DNA of 40,576 nucleotides from NCBI RefSeq assembly GCF_008386635.1, contig NZ_VUOE01000005.1, positions 1-40,576 of the forward strand, written 5' to 3'. Both the position numbers and the translations under genes were made by a program. The notes below the pieces were generated by a model. It did no database searches, was not told the origin of the DNA, and saw only the letters and a program-made list of their open reading frames with translations. Below, one piece after another: positions 16,661-25,817 of this stretch; the stretch's first letter is position 1, and every line of letters begins with the position of its first letter. This stretch comes from Maribacter flavus (lineage in GTDB: Bacteria; Bacteroidota; Bacteroidia; Flavobacteriales; Flavobacteriaceae).

Positions 16661-16826
16661 CCCTCAAATTTAATTGAATTATTGGATATGGCTCAATCGA
16701 CCCAACACCAATTATGTTTAAATTAACAGGGCCAAGGTTTGGAACCTGGTGTAGAAATAGCATTGATATGATTTATAGTTTTGGCATATCCTCCCCTTAT
16801 ATCAAGGCATTTTCCTTTATTTCAAT

Positions 16827-16834
16827 TATTTTTG
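16827..16834 (+). promoter_or_regulatory. Predicted -7 box for the cysteine desulfurase gene
   Basis: TATTTTTG is an exact TAnnTTTG match, 30 nt before the ATG at 16865. A -33 TTG at the proper distance was not found. Confidence 0.4.
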
Positions 16835-16864
16835 CGGCTCTAAAGAAATCTGATTCAGGAAGTC

Positions 16865-18013
16865 ATGAAGCACGTATATCTTGACAATGCCGCTACTACC
16901 AAGGTTCGGGACGAAGTAATATCTAAAATGCAGGATGCCTTGGCCAACAATTATGGTAATCCATCCTCTACGCACAGTTACGGTAGAACGGCGAAAACGG
17001 CTATTGAAAGCGCCCGTAAAACCATTGCCAAATATATGAATGCGCTACCTTCTGAAATTATATTTACGTCCGGGGGCACGGAGGCGGACAACATGATTTT
17101 ACGAAGCGCCGTGAAGGACTGCGGGGTAAAGACAATTATCACCTCAAAAATTGAACACCATGCCGTACTGCATACCGTGGAGGAAATGGAACAGTCCGGC
17201 CTACTTGATGTTTTGTACGTTCGTTTGGACCAGGTTGGAAATCCAGATTTGGAACATTTACAGGAACTATTGCAAAAGGACTCGGGCAAAAAACTTGTAA
17301 GTCTTATGCATGTAAACAATGAAATAGGAAACTTGTTGAATATTAAACAGGTCGCCAAAATGTGTAAGGAACACGGGGCCTTGTTCCATTCGGATTCCGT
17401 GCAGTCCATTGGACATTACCCTTGGGATGTAAAAGAAGTCCCGGTCGATTTTCTAGCTGCCGCCGCGCATAAATTTCACGGCCCAAAAGGGATTGGTTTT
17501 GCCTTTATTCGCAAGAATTCCGGTCTTAAATGTTTGATATCCGGAGGTTCCCAAGAGCGCGGTTTTAGGGCGGGAACGGAATCCTTCCATAACATCGTAG
17601 GCTTGGAAGAGGCCTTTGTTTTGGCCTATGATAATCTTGAAAAAGAGCAGTCTTACGTAAAGGAATTAAAAGGGTATTTTGTGGAAAAGATTAAAACCGA
17701 GATTCCGGGAGCCAAGTTCAATGGTCTTTCCGGAAGTCTGGAAGAAAGTACCTATACCCTTGCCAATGTCTGTTTGCCCGTATCTCCAGAAAAGGGTTTA
17801 ATGCTTCTTTTTCATTTGGATATTAAGGGAATTGCCTGTTCCAAGGGAAGCGCTTGCCAATCCGGTAGTGATTCCGGTTCCCATGTGCTCAACGAAATTT
17901 TAAGCGGCGAGGACCTAAAAAAACCTTCTCTAAGGTTTTCGTTTTCAAAGTACAACACCAAAGAGGAAATCGATTACACGATTGGGGTGCTTAAGGAATT
18001 TACCCTCCAATAG
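16865..18013 (+). CDS. Cysteine desulfurase, NifS/IscS family
   Basis: A 382-residue class V PLP enzyme that takes sulfur from cysteine for Fe-S clusters or thiolated tRNA. MKHVYLDNAATT opens the protein; the PLP lysine is Lys203 in AAAHKFHGPKG; the persulfide cysteine is Cys331 in SKGSACQSG. GSQERGFRAGTE (about 228-239) is the conserved region near the phosphate site. No iscU, iscR or mnmA gene is adjacent, and Bacteroidota usually use a SufS enzyme for bulk cluster assembly, so this may be a housekeeping or tRNA-directed paralogue. It converges with the next gene across a 10-bp gap. Confidence 0.92.
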   Translation: MKHVYLDNAATTKVRDEVISKMQDALANNYGNPSSTHSYGRTAKTAIESARKTIAKYMNALPSEIIFTSGGTEADNMILRSAVKDCGVKTIITSKIEHHAVLHTVEEMEQSGLLDVLYVRLDQVGNPDLEHLQELLQKDSGKKLVSLMHVNNEIGNLLNIKQVAKMCKEHGALFHSDSVQSIGHYPWDVKEVPVDFLAAAAHKFHGPKGIGFAFIRKNSGLKCLISGGSQERGFRAGTESFHNIVGLEEAFVLAYDNLEKEQSYVKELKGYFVEKIKTEIPGAKFNGLSGSLEESTYTLANVCLPVSPEKGLMLLFHLDIKGIACSKGSACQSGSDSGSHVLNEILSGEDLKKPSLRFSFSKYNTKEEIDYTIGVLKEFTLQ

Positions 18014-18023
18014 CAAAAACCTT

Positions 18024-18674
18024 TTATTGGCCTCTGTCCCTTTTACGTTCCCGTTCGTATGGGAATTTTCGAATGGCAAGCTTCATCATCCGATCTATCA
18101 GGTCATCGGTATTCTTGCCGGTCTTTTTGTTGATTTCCTTTTCATATTTCCAGAGAAGTTTGCCCGTATCGCCATCACTTATCTTAACTCCGATCCTTCC
18201 ATAGTCCGCAGCTCCAGAGAAATAATCGGTTATACTAAAATCCGTGGAAACTCCCTTGGACAATAACACGTTCAAGTCCAGCGTGCCACTGATAATGGCA
18301 TCTACGCCCAGGATCTCGCTCAGTTGTTTGGTGGTATAGACATCTATATTGCGGTAATCAATGTTGTGCTGGGCAAGAATCGCCTTGGTGTCCTTAATAT
18401 TCTGGAAGTCCACCGGAAATTTCTTTTTTTTCTTTCTTTTGGAAAAATAGGTTTCAAAGGCATCCTGAACGGCATATCCCTCTTTTTCCTCTAGGGATTG
18501 GATATCTTCTTCGGATGCATTTTCCCTCAGGTCCAAATTGGTAAGGAAGGGTAGAATGGCCAGCATTTTATGGTCATCGCTCATTTCATCGAAACGAGGG
18601 TTTTCATAAATGTTTTTTTGGGCGTTTAAGGAAAAGGCGCAAAATAGGGAAACGTAAAGTATGAATTTCTGCAT
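18024..18674 (-). CDS. Small secreted protein with CsgG-like fold features
   Basis: A 216-residue exported protein with a signal peptide (cleavage near LNAQ). Features resembling the nucleotide-binding-like fold of CsgG/TolB-N-type periplasmic proteins are HKMLAILPF, a YAVQDAFETYF helix, TKQLSEILGVDAIISGTLDL, and KISDGDTGKLLWKYE. A lysine run lies near the middle and the C terminus is basic. The fold is inference; no function is known. It is the last gene of a probable operon with the TonB-dependent receptor and the M23 peptidase, 9 bp after the receptor. Confidence 0.65.
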   Translation of the reverse strand: MQKFILYVSLFCAFSLNAQKNIYENPRFDEMSDDHKMLAILPFLTNLDLRENASEEDIQSLEEKEGYAVQDAFETYFSKRKKKKKFPVDFQNIKDTKAILAQHNIDYRNIDVYTTKQLSEILGVDAIISGTLDLNVLLSKGVSTDFSITDYFSGAADYGRIGVKISDGDTGKLLWKYEKEINKKTGKNTDDLIDRMMKLAIRKFPYERERKRDRGQ

Positions 18675-18683
18675 TTTTCTATA

Positions 18684-21149
18684 TCACAGTCGCATTTGTA
18701 ATCTCAAGTTAAGAACCCTGGATGTGAGATAGTTGGGTACGGCAAACTCATTTTTACTATCCACGTCCCTTACCCATGTATTGGTTATCGAATTTTGATT
18801 GTTGAACAGATTGAAGATTTCAAAACCGACACTCAAATTCTTGAAAGCGTGTAACCAGTGGCTTTCGGGAAAGGATTTGTTCTTATCGGCAAAAATATAG
18901 GAAATTCCTAAATCGGCACGTTTATAATCTCTTAATCTATTCTGAAAAATATAGGGGTCCGCATAACTGGGGGAACCCCCTGGTACGCCCGTGCTGTACA
19001 CCAGGTTCAAATACATTTTCAGCTCTGGAATGTTGGGAATGTAATCTTGGAACAGGATCCCCAGTTTCAGCCTTTGGTCCGTTGGTCTTGAAATATAGCC
19101 TCTATTGTTCCTATTTTCCTTGGTTTCCATATAGCCCAAGCTTACCCAGGATTCAGTTCCGGGAACAAAGGCGCCGTTGAGCCTTACTTCAGCTCCATAC
19201 ACATAGGCCTTCGCATCGTTATTTGCGCTATATCGAATACGAACATCCTCCAATGTGTAGGGATTCACATCGGTCAATTTTTTATAATATCCCTCGCTGA
19301 TCATGGTAAACGGCCGTTCCCAAAGCAAGAAACTATATTCATTCCCAGCAACGATATGAAAGGATTTCTGGGCTTCCACATAGGGATTGATAGTACCCGT
19401 GCTATCCCTTAACTCCCTGTAGAAAGGAGGTTGTTGGTATAGGCCCGTGGCAATTCTGAACAGCATGTCTCGCTTCCAATTCGGTTTTATGGCAATTTGG
19501 GCCCTAGGGCTTACAACGGTATGCGATACTTTTTCTACATTCTGTCCACTGACCGTCCAGTGATGGGCGCGTATGCCTAGATTGTAATACAATACGTTGG
19601 AGTTCCACGCTGTTTGGGTGCCCATTTGTACAAAACCGGAAAACCGATTGGTCTTAACAAAATTTAGGGCATTAATGCTTTGATAGGCCTCTAAAGGCGC
19701 TAAAAACGGTTCCTCTGGCTGATTGTTCACAAAAGATGATCCCGGAGGTCGTACCGAAAACCCTAAGGAATCGATGAATTCAGATTCCCGCAGTTGGTCC
19801 CTGATATCCTCATGGGTATATTTTACGCCCCATTCCACATTCGTTTTATCCTTCCGATGGCTCCCCCTGTGGGAAAGATTGACTATGAGTGCGTCCAAAT
19901 CGTTTCTGGCACGGTTAAACTGGGAACCCACACCGCGACTGTTGGTGGGCTGTCCAAAGTTGTCGCTCCCCAAATTACTATCCACTTGGCCCAGTAGATA
20001 ACTCGCAATAACATCCGAGTATTCTTCCTCCGTGGTATGATAAATGGAGCCTATCAATTTTAAGGTGGTATTTTCATTCAAATAATAATTTCCCTTGAGG
20101 GCACCCAATGCCGTTGCGAAGCGATTGTTTTCCCTTCCTTCATAAAAAATGGTCAGTGCCCGGGGATCCGTAATGGTCCCAAAGTTGGTCTGTCTCTGTC
20201 TCGGTTCATTTCTATAATTGTTGACCGATATGTTTCCTAAAAAATTTATATTGAACTTGTTAGAAACCTGATAGGTGATAAAACTTTGTAAATCCGTAAA
20301 GTTGGGTTGAAGACTTCCCTGAGTCTGGAGACTGTTTAGTAATAGTGAATTGTTTCGATACCGGAAACCCGATGTGCTGCTTAGTTTCTTGTTTTTGGAA
20401 CGTGTGTCCATGGAAACATTGGCCCCTAAAAAGCTAAAGTCACCCGTGAGGTTAAAACTGGTTGGGATTTTGTATTTGATATCCAGTACGGAAGAGAGTT
20501 TGTCCCCATATTTCGCCTGAAAACCTCCAGCGGAAAACATGACCTCCTGCACAAGGTCGCTGTTGACAAAACTAAGGCCTTCCTGTTGTGCGGAACGAAT
20601 TAAAAAAGGTCTATATACCTCAATATCATTTATGTAGACCAGATTCTCATCGTAATTTCCCCCGCGAACGGAATATTGGGTGCTCAATTCATTGTTGGAG
20701 GTTACGCCAGGCAACAGCTTTAGGATATTCTCCACGCCGGCATTGGCACCAGGTATTTTTCTGATCTTTTCGGGCGAGATGTTCAGGATTTCCATAGGCT
20801 TTCTATTGCCAGTGGAAGTAACGGTAACCTCGTCCACTTGCAGCACATCCATTTTTAGAACCGGGTGAAACTCAAAGGTCTCATTCGTATTCAACAATAA
20901 ATTTTCAAGAATGACCTTTTGGTGGCCAATATGTGAAAAAGTTACGGACGTTTCTAAATCTGAAACCAGTTCCAGAAGATAGAAGCCCGTTTCGTCCGAG
21001 AAGGTTCTGGAACTGCCTGATGTAATCTCGACATTGGGCAAGGGGGTGTTCTCCTCATCCAAAACAATTCCTGTTATGGAGGCAGTTTGGGCGGCCACAA
21101 TAATGCAAAAAAGCATTATTGGGACGAAAATGATGTTCCTAAGCTTCAA
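18684..21149 (-). CDS. TonB-dependent receptor with carboxypeptidase-like regulatory domain
   Basis: An 821-residue outer-membrane receptor. After the signal peptide (cleavage near IVAAQ) comes a carboxypeptidase-like regulatory domain (about 24-105: SITGIVLDEENTPLPNVEI and a FSHIGHQKV strand), then the plug (about 110-230: EVTVTSTGNRKP, ILKLLPGV, YSVRGGNYDENLVYIND, GGFQAKYGDKLSSVLDIKY), then a 22-strand-type barrel ending LNLRLQMRL. There is no SusD partner, so it is not a standard glycan-importing SusCD pair. It lies 5 bp after the M23 peptidase gene and 9 bp before a small secreted protein gene. Substrate unknown; siderophores or other small ligands are as likely as sugars. Confidence 0.9.
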   Translation of the reverse strand: MKLRNIIFVPIMLFCIIVAAQTASITGIVLDEENTPLPNVEITSGSSRTFSDETGFYLLELVSDLETSVTFSHIGHQKVILENLLLNTNETFEFHPVLKMDVLQVDEVTVTSTGNRKPMEILNISPEKIRKIPGANAGVENILKLLPGVTSNNELSTQYSVRGGNYDENLVYINDIEVYRPFLIRSAQQEGLSFVNSDLVQEVMFSAGGFQAKYGDKLSSVLDIKYKIPTSFNLTGDFSFLGANVSMDTRSKNKKLSSTSGFRYRNNSLLLNSLQTQGSLQPNFTDLQSFITYQVSNKFNINFLGNISVNNYRNEPRQRQTNFGTITDPRALTIFYEGRENNRFATALGALKGNYYLNENTTLKLIGSIYHTTEEEYSDVIASYLLGQVDSNLGSDNFGQPTNSRGVGSQFNRARNDLDALIVNLSHRGSHRKDKTNVEWGVKYTHEDIRDQLRESEFIDSLGFSVRPPGSSFVNNQPEEPFLAPLEAYQSINALNFVKTNRFSGFVQMGTQTAWNSNVLYYNLGIRAHHWTVSGQNVEKVSHTVVSPRAQIAIKPNWKRDMLFRIATGLYQQPPFYRELRDSTGTINPYVEAQKSFHIVAGNEYSFLLWERPFTMISEGYYKKLTDVNPYTLEDVRIRYSANNDAKAYVYGAEVRLNGAFVPGTESWVSLGYMETKENRNNRGYISRPTDQRLKLGILFQDYIPNIPELKMYLNLVYSTGVPGGSPSYADPYIFQNRLRDYKRADLGISYIFADKNKSFPESHWLHAFKNLSVGFEIFNLFNNQNSITNTWVRDVDSKNEFAVPNYLTSRVLNLRLQMRL

Positions 21150-21154
21150 AGACT

Positions 21155-22846
21155 TTAATTTCTGTAAAAAGGTGTGGCCAAGGTACTGGTATTACCCACA
21201 TTATCAGTAACGGAAACTTCCAGTACACATTGCTTTTTATCCAAAATTGAATCGTCAAAATTATAGGTAAGCGTATTCGTTTTTGGCTCATACTCCATCA
21301 ATATCCATTCCCCGTTGAGCGTGGCGGAATAACTGTCCACCCCGCTGAGGTCGTCCGAAATATGGACGCTGAGATATCTGTAGTTGTTTAGCCATTGTTT
21401 TTCCTTAAAGTTCTTTGTACGTATGGTAGGAGGAACGGTATCCTTTGCCAAGGTATAGGTGCCCAGATTTCTAGTCCTTGCCGTAAATGTATTTCCCCGT
21501 TTATAGGTATTCAAATAACTAGGGTTCAACCGATTATCCAATCTTGCTATGAACAATTGTTTTCGTTCTTCTTCCGGATATTTATCCACGTCAAAGGTGA
21601 TAGTGAAATTCCTGTGCGCTGGAACGGTGTTCCTATGGATGGTAACCGTATCCTGGCCTTTTTTCAATTCGATGTAAAAGTCCTCGTAAAAAGTATTCTC
21701 GGGGAAATAGACCTTTGCCCCGCCAAGGTCATAGTTGTTGGGTTTCTTGGCGATAACATAATAATCCGTCCGGTCATCCTCCTTTTCAATTTTTATTTCT
21801 TCCTTTTTCCCTTCCACGGGAATGTTGAGGGTAACCTTGTTCCCTTTGAAGTCGGAAATCAGTAGTTGCAGGTTATAGCTCAAACCCTCGCTCACCTCAA
21901 TAATGCCATTATTATAGAGTTCTTCGTAAATGCTAAGGTAATTTCCAGGGGATTTGAATAATTTTTGGATTCGTTCCCTATAGCGTCCAAGGTGATCATA
22001 GTCGATGAGTGTATTGATATACCTAGTTTCGCCAAAGGAAAAGGATTCAAAATCGTAGGAGCAGTATGTTTTACCGTTTACCGAAAGCGATACGGCGTAG
22101 ACGCCATTCTTGTTCGCGGCCATATCTAGACGGTCATATCCCACAAAACCGACGCCTATTTTTCCCAAGGCGTTTACGGTGCTCGCCAAATAGGTACCGT
22201 CCGGTTGCCGACTAAAATTGACCTGGATCTTTTCCCGGCTCTGGTTCACTTGCGAATTATCGGAAAGTGGATAAACAAAAAGTTTTTCCAAGGTAGGGTT
22301 TGTGGCATCTGGGATATCGATTCCGTAAAGCATTGGATTGGTGGGTTTTTCCGAAATACTACTGCGAATTTCAAAATGCAGGTGCGGACCAGCGGAACCT
22401 CCCGTATTTCCACTGTATGCGATAAGCTCACCTTTTTCTATTTTTAGTTCGCCATAATCAGGGAAGGCCTCAACTTCAAAGGATTTTTTATCGTACTGGA
22501 GTTTTTTTACATATTCCTCTATTCTAGGGGAAAATTTCTGAAGATGACCGTAAACCGAGGTGTATCCGTTGGGGTGCGCGACATACAGCACCTTGCCATA
22601 GCCCCAGATGGAAACCTTTATCCTCGTGATAGTACCATCGGCTATACCATATACTGGCAGCCCTTCACGTTGTTGTGTCTTGATATCGATACCCCCATGA
22701 AAATGATTGGAGCGAAGTTCACCAAAAGTACCGGCCAAAATAAGCGGGATATCCAACGGGGACCTAAAAGCGTCCTGGGGATAGTTTTCTTGGGTGAAAC
22801 CAAAAGTGGAAAATAATAATAGGAGTCCAAGGGTAAATCTTTTCAT
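21155..22846 (-). CDS. Secreted M23 family metallopeptidase
   Basis: A 563-residue exported zinc endopeptidase (signal peptide cleaved near GFTQ). The LytM/M23 domain covers about 30-165 and holds the complete zinc site: His50 and Asp54 in FHGGID, and His155 and His157 in HLHF. The GYGKVLYVAHPNGYTSVYGHL block between them is typical. So it should be catalytically competent against peptidoglycan cross-links, unlike degenerate LytM regulators. The long C-terminal part (about 200-563) is beta-rich, Ig-like, probably for binding or positioning. It heads the operon with the TonB-dependent receptor. Confidence 0.9.
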   Translation of the reverse strand: MKRFTLGLLLLFSTFGFTQENYPQDAFRSPLDIPLILAGTFGELRSNHFHGGIDIKTQQREGLPVYGIADGTITRIKVSIWGYGKVLYVAHPNGYTSVYGHLQKFSPRIEEYVKKLQYDKKSFEVEAFPDYGELKIEKGELIAYSGNTGGSAGPHLHFEIRSSISEKPTNPMLYGIDIPDATNPTLEKLFVYPLSDNSQVNQSREKIQVNFSRQPDGTYLASTVNALGKIGVGFVGYDRLDMAANKNGVYAVSLSVNGKTYCSYDFESFSFGETRYINTLIDYDHLGRYRERIQKLFKSPGNYLSIYEELYNNGIIEVSEGLSYNLQLLISDFKGNKVTLNIPVEGKKEEIKIEKEDDRTDYYVIAKKPNNYDLGGAKVYFPENTFYEDFYIELKKGQDTVTIHRNTVPAHRNFTITFDVDKYPEEERKQLFIARLDNRLNPSYLNTYKRGNTFTARTRNLGTYTLAKDTVPPTIRTKNFKEKQWLNNYRYLSVHISDDLSGVDSYSATLNGEWILMEYEPKTNTLTYNFDDSILDKKQCVLEVSVTDNVGNTSTLATPFYRN

Positions 22847-22982
22847 AGCAATGTTACGTTGCTACGAAAATAAATAATAGGCTTCAATTGGAGAAAGCTC
22901 CGTATGCCAAAAATGAAATTGGCCCCAACGCTCCTATTTATTGAGGTTGTCCAAATGGCCAAAAGAATATTTCTGAAAAGTA

Positions 22983-23013
22983 TTGCTAAGTCAGCGAACG
23001 AATGTTAACTTTG
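22983..23013 (+). promoter_or_regulatory. Predicted Bacteroidota promoter for the zapA operon
   Basis: TTG at 22983-22985 and TAACTTTG at 23006-23013 (an exact TAnnTTTG) with a 20-nt spacer match the Bacteroidota primary promoter consensus. Transcription would start near 23018, about 19 nt ahead of the ATG at 23037. Confidence 0.6.
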
Positions 23014-23036
23014 TGTAAATCGCATCGAATTTTTGT

Positions 23037-23327
23037 ATGGGCGAATTAATTCAAATCGTTGATTCCTTAGAGAATAAGATTAGCAAGTTGCTCCATAGAT
23101 TGGAGGTTTTGGACAGGGCTAACAAAACGTTGGAGAATGAATTAAAAAATGTACGGTCCAATCAGGAAAATGCCCGTAAAACGGTGTCTGAATGGGAGGA
23201 GAAGTACAATTCGCTCAAACTGGCAAATTCAATGCTTGGCAGTAATACAAACAAAACAGAAGCTAAGCTTAAAATAAATACATTGATAAGGGAGTTGGAC
23301 TATTGTATAGCACAGCTTTCTGAATAA
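23037..23327 (+). CDS. Small coiled-coil protein upstream of zapA
   Basis: A 96-residue, highly charged, helical protein with heptad-like leucines (about 5-70: IVDSLENKISKLLHRLEVL...), probably a coiled coil. The C terminus (IRELDYCIAQL) is a separate short helix. It lies 11 bp before zapA and shares its promoter; this pairing suggests a role near the division ring, analogous to ZapB, but that is inference. Confidence 0.75.
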   Translation: MGELIQIVDSLENKISKLLHRLEVLDRANKTLENELKNVRSNQENARKTVSEWEEKYNSLKLANSMLGSNTNKTEAKLKINTLIRELDYCIAQLSE

Positions 23328-23338
23328 TGTAACATACT

Positions 23339-23635
23339 ATGTCTGAAAAGCTCAAAATAAAGCTCTCCATTGCTGACAGGGTCTATCCATTGACCATTGA
23401 CCCAAGTCAGGAGGAAGGTTTGAGAAAGGCGGCCAAAAATATTGAACAATTGGCCAAAAAATTTGAGCAGAACTATGCCGTGCGGGATAAGCAGGATGTA
23501 TTGGCCATGTGCGCCTTGCAGTTTGCCTCCAAAATTGAGCAGAAGGGGATAGAACAGACAAAGGGCACCAAGGAAGCAGAGGAGCGTTTAAAGGCGCTCG
23601 CGGAACTGGTAAATTTGCAGCTTGCATCAAAATAA
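23339..23635 (+). CDS. zapA: Cell division protein ZapA
   Basis: A 98-residue ZapA-family protein that bundles FtsZ filaments. The beginning IKLSIADRVYPLTIDPSQEEGLRKAAKNIE is the family's globular head with the characteristic R-Y-P-L strand, followed by a long helix (about 45-98) used for dimerisation. It lies between the coiled-coil gene and the 6S RNA, in the arrangement zapA-6S RNA that also occurs in proteobacteria. Confidence 0.9.
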   Translation: MSEKLKIKLSIADRVYPLTIDPSQEEGLRKAAKNIEQLAKKFEQNYAVRDKQDVLAMCALQFASKIEQKGIEQTKGTKEAEERLKALAELVNLQLASK

Positions 23636-23662
23636 AAACGTTCTTTTAAATACATTAAGTTA

Positions 23663-23836
23663 CTGCCCACATTGGTAATACCTTTTGACGAACTCAACAT
23701 TAATTAAGTTAAAAAGGGTGAGTTTAGATTGTAAAAGCAGGCCTTACTCGTATAAGGATCCTTGATCAGTCTGTTAGCCCTAAACCTGTTTATCGGAGTT
23801 TGTACAAAACTTCTCCAATGTGGGCTTTTTTTTTTT
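23663..23836 (+). ncRNA. ssrS: 6S RNA (flavobacterial type)
   Basis: A long rod-like RNA of about 165-170 nt. The closing stem GCCCACATTGG (23665-23675) pairs perfectly with CCAATGTGGGC (23815-23825) and runs into an 11-T tract. Inside it, TTTTG (23683-23687) pairs with CAAAA (23805-23809) and AACTC (23691-23695) with GAGTT (23796-23800). After an open central bubble, GTTTAG (23722-23727) pairs with CTAAAC (23780-23785), and CCTTA (23742-23746) with TAAGG (23753-23757) forms the end hairpin. This is the fold of 6S RNA, which mimics an open promoter and binds RNA polymerase. The position after zapA and before rny supports the call. The 5' end is approximate. Confidence 0.88.
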
Positions 23837-23848
23837 AAATATAACAAT

Positions 23849-25417
23849 ATGGATAGTACAATGATTATTATAGCGGCCATTGTTGGTTTGGCCATCGGTT
23901 TTGCCATCGCCAAGTTTATGGAAAAGGGCAAGGCCTCCAAAACCATCGCCAACGCCAAGAAGGATGCTGCCCAAATTTTGAAAGAGGCCAAGATAGAGGG
24001 AGAAAACATTAAAAAGGATAAGATACTACAGGCCAAGGAGAAATTCTTGGAGCTTAAGGCGGAACATGAGAAGGTCATCATTGGGAAGGACAAGAAAATA
24101 GGGGAGGCGGAAAAAAGGACACGAGACAAGGAGTCTCAAGTGAGTAGCGAACTTGCCAAGAATAAACAGCTCAATTCCCAACTTGAAAACAAGATGAAGG
24201 AAGTTGAGCATGCCAAGGAGTTTTTTGAAAAGAAGCAGGCCGAAGTGGATAAGCTCCATAAGAGCCAAGTGCAGCAATTGGAGGTCATTTCCGGTCTTTC
24301 TGCTGATGAGGCCAAAAGTCAATTGATCGAGAGTTTGAGGGATACGGCCAAGTCCGATGCTATGGGCTATATACAGACCACGTTGGAAGAGGCCAAACTT
24401 ACCGCCCAGCAGGAAGCTAGAAAAATTGTTATCAATACCATACAGAGGATTGGAACAGAGGAAGCGGTGGAAAACTGTGTATCCGTTTTCAATATTGAAT
24501 CGGACGATGTTAAAGGTCGAATCATTGGTAGGGAAGGAAGGAATATACGGGCATTGGAATCAGCTACCGGAGTTGAGATTATTGTAGATGATACACCGGA
24601 GGCAATTATTCTATCTTGTTTTGATTCCGTACGAAGGGAAGTGGCCAGATTGTCCTTGCACAAGTTGGTTACCGATGGAAGGATACATCCGGCAAGGATA
24701 GAGGAAGTAGTTAAAAAGACGGAGAAGCAGATAGAGGCCGAAATTGTTGAAATTGGGAAACGTACGGTTATCGATTTGGGTATCCATGGGCTACATCCAG
24801 AATTGATCAAAGCCGTGGGAAGGATGAAATATCGTTCCTCTTACGGGCAGAACTTGTTGCAGCATTCCCGCGAGGTTGCGAAACTTTGTGGCGTTATGGC
24901 ATCCGAATTGGGCTTAAACCCAAAAATTGCCAAAAGGGCCGGTTTGTTGCATGACATTGGAAAAGTGCCCAACACCGAGGCCGAAGTTGAAACGCCGCAC
25001 GCTATATTGGGTATGCAGTGGGCCGAGAAATACGGTGAAAAACCAGAGGTATGTAATGCCATTGGCGCCCACCATGATGAGATTGAAATGAAGACACTTA
25101 TATCGCCGATCGTCCAGGTATGTGATGCCATTAGTGGTGCGCGTCCCGGAGCAAGAAGACAAGTGCTGGATTCCTACATTCAACGTTTGAAGGATTTGGA
25201 GGAGATTGCCTTTGGTTTTGGGGGTGTTCAGAAAGCTTATGCCATACAGGCAGGGCGGGAGCTGCGGGTAATTGTGGAAAGTGAAAAGGTCAGCGATGAA
25301 AAGGCCGCACAATTGTCTTTTGAAATTTCGCAGAAAATACAAACGGATATGACCTATCCAGGTCAGGTAAAGGTAACGGTGATACGGGAAACAAGGGCCG
25401 TGAACGTTGCCAAATAA
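23849..25417 (+). CDS. rny: Ribonuclease Y
   Basis: A 522-residue membrane-anchored endoribonuclease that starts mRNA decay. An N-terminal helix (about 5-25, [17 protein letters not shown]) is followed by a long coiled coil (about 30-180), a KH RNA-binding domain with [11 protein letters not shown], and an HD domain with HSREVAK and LLHDIGK (His368, Asp369). The ATG at 23849 is preferred: the frame stays open upstream to 23762, but that would run through the 6S RNA, and this start puts the membrane helix at the N terminus, as in the family. Only 12 nt separate it from the 6S RNA T tract, so its promoter is either inside or upstream of the 6S gene. Confidence 0.95.
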   Translation: MDSTMIIIAAIVGLAIGFAIAKFMEKGKASKTIANAKKDAAQILKEAKIEGENIKKDKILQAKEKFLELKAEHEKVIIGKDKKIGEAEKRTRDKESQVSSELAKNKQLNSQLENKMKEVEHAKEFFEKKQAEVDKLHKSQVQQLEVISGLSADEAKSQLIESLRDTAKSDAMGYIQTTLEEAKLTAQQEARKIVINTIQRIGTEEAVENCVSVFNIESDDVKGRIIGREGRNIRALESATGVEIIVDDTPEAIILSCFDSVRREVARLSLHKLVTDGRIHPARIEEVVKKTEKQIEAEIVEIGKRTVIDLGIHGLHPELIKAVGRMKYRSSYGQNLLQHSREVAKLCGVMASELGLNPKIAKRAGLLHDIGKVPNTEAEVETPHAILGMQWAEKYGEKPEVCNAIGAHHDEIEMKTLISPIVQVCDAISGARPGARRQVLDSYIQRLKDLEEIAFGFGGVQKAYAIQAGRELRVIVESEKVSDEKAAQLSFEISQKIQTDMTYPGQVKVTVIRETRAVNVAK

Positions 25418-25423
25418 ATCGGC

Positions 25424-25448
25424 AAGGAGGCTATAATGCCTCCTTTTT
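25424..25448 (+). terminator. Rho-independent terminator after rny
   Basis: An 8-bp stem, AAGGAGGC (25424-25431) with GCCTCCTT (25438-25445), a 6-nt loop and a short T run. It ends inside the stop codon of the convergent heme-protein gene. Confidence 0.8.
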
Positions 25449-25806
25449 ACTTTTGTGATTCCCTGTTAATCCATAGCAATAGGGAATTTTTTTGTTCAAG
25501 TGTGAGGGCGTTATTTTTTCCTTTGGGCATTTTGTTTTTTACAAAGACCTGCTCATTGATTTTAGACACCAGACCGTTCATGTTATCCAATGTAAAGTGA
25601 TCAAGCCTTTTCCTAGTCATATGGCAGAAATTACATTTGGAATCCAAAACGGAAAAGGCCTTGTTTTGAATGGGATCCTGTGGCTCAACCGAAATGGGTA
25701 ATTCCGAGGGTCCGGTTAGAGCATCAAAACAAAAATGTATTCGGTCGTTGTAGAAAAAGTGAACCCAAATTAACAATGGAAAAATAAAAACCTTGCTTTT
25801 GACCAT
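25447..25806 (-). CDS. Small c-type heme-binding protein
   Basis: A 119-residue exported protein with one CxxCH heme site (Cys58, Cys61, His62) in KCNFCHMTRKR, after an N-terminal hydrophobic segment. A methionine in NKMPKG (Met93) could be the distal ligand, as in the short heme-binding domains of Bacteroidota. It lies 11 bp after marC. Probable role: periplasmic electron carrier; partner unknown. Confidence 0.75.
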   Translation of the reverse strand: MVKSKVFIFPLLIWVHFFYNDRIHFCFDALTGPSELPISVEPQDPIQNKAFSVLDSKCNFCHMTRKRLDHFTLDNMNGLVSKINEQVFVKNKMPKGKNNALTLEQKNSLLLWINRESQK

Positions 25807-25817
25807 TATGTATAATT

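Noticed and set aside
16665..16672. TAAATTTG box (minus) 4 nt before the lipoprotein ATG, and a similar TATTTTTG at 13032-13039 before rlmD
   Set aside because: They would imply leaderless transcripts. The rlmD box has no -33 partner; the evidence is too thin to call promoters.
23762..23848. N-terminal extension of RNase Y
   Set aside because: It runs through the 3' half of the 6S RNA and its T tract; the ATG at 23849 places the membrane anchor at the N terminus as in the family.
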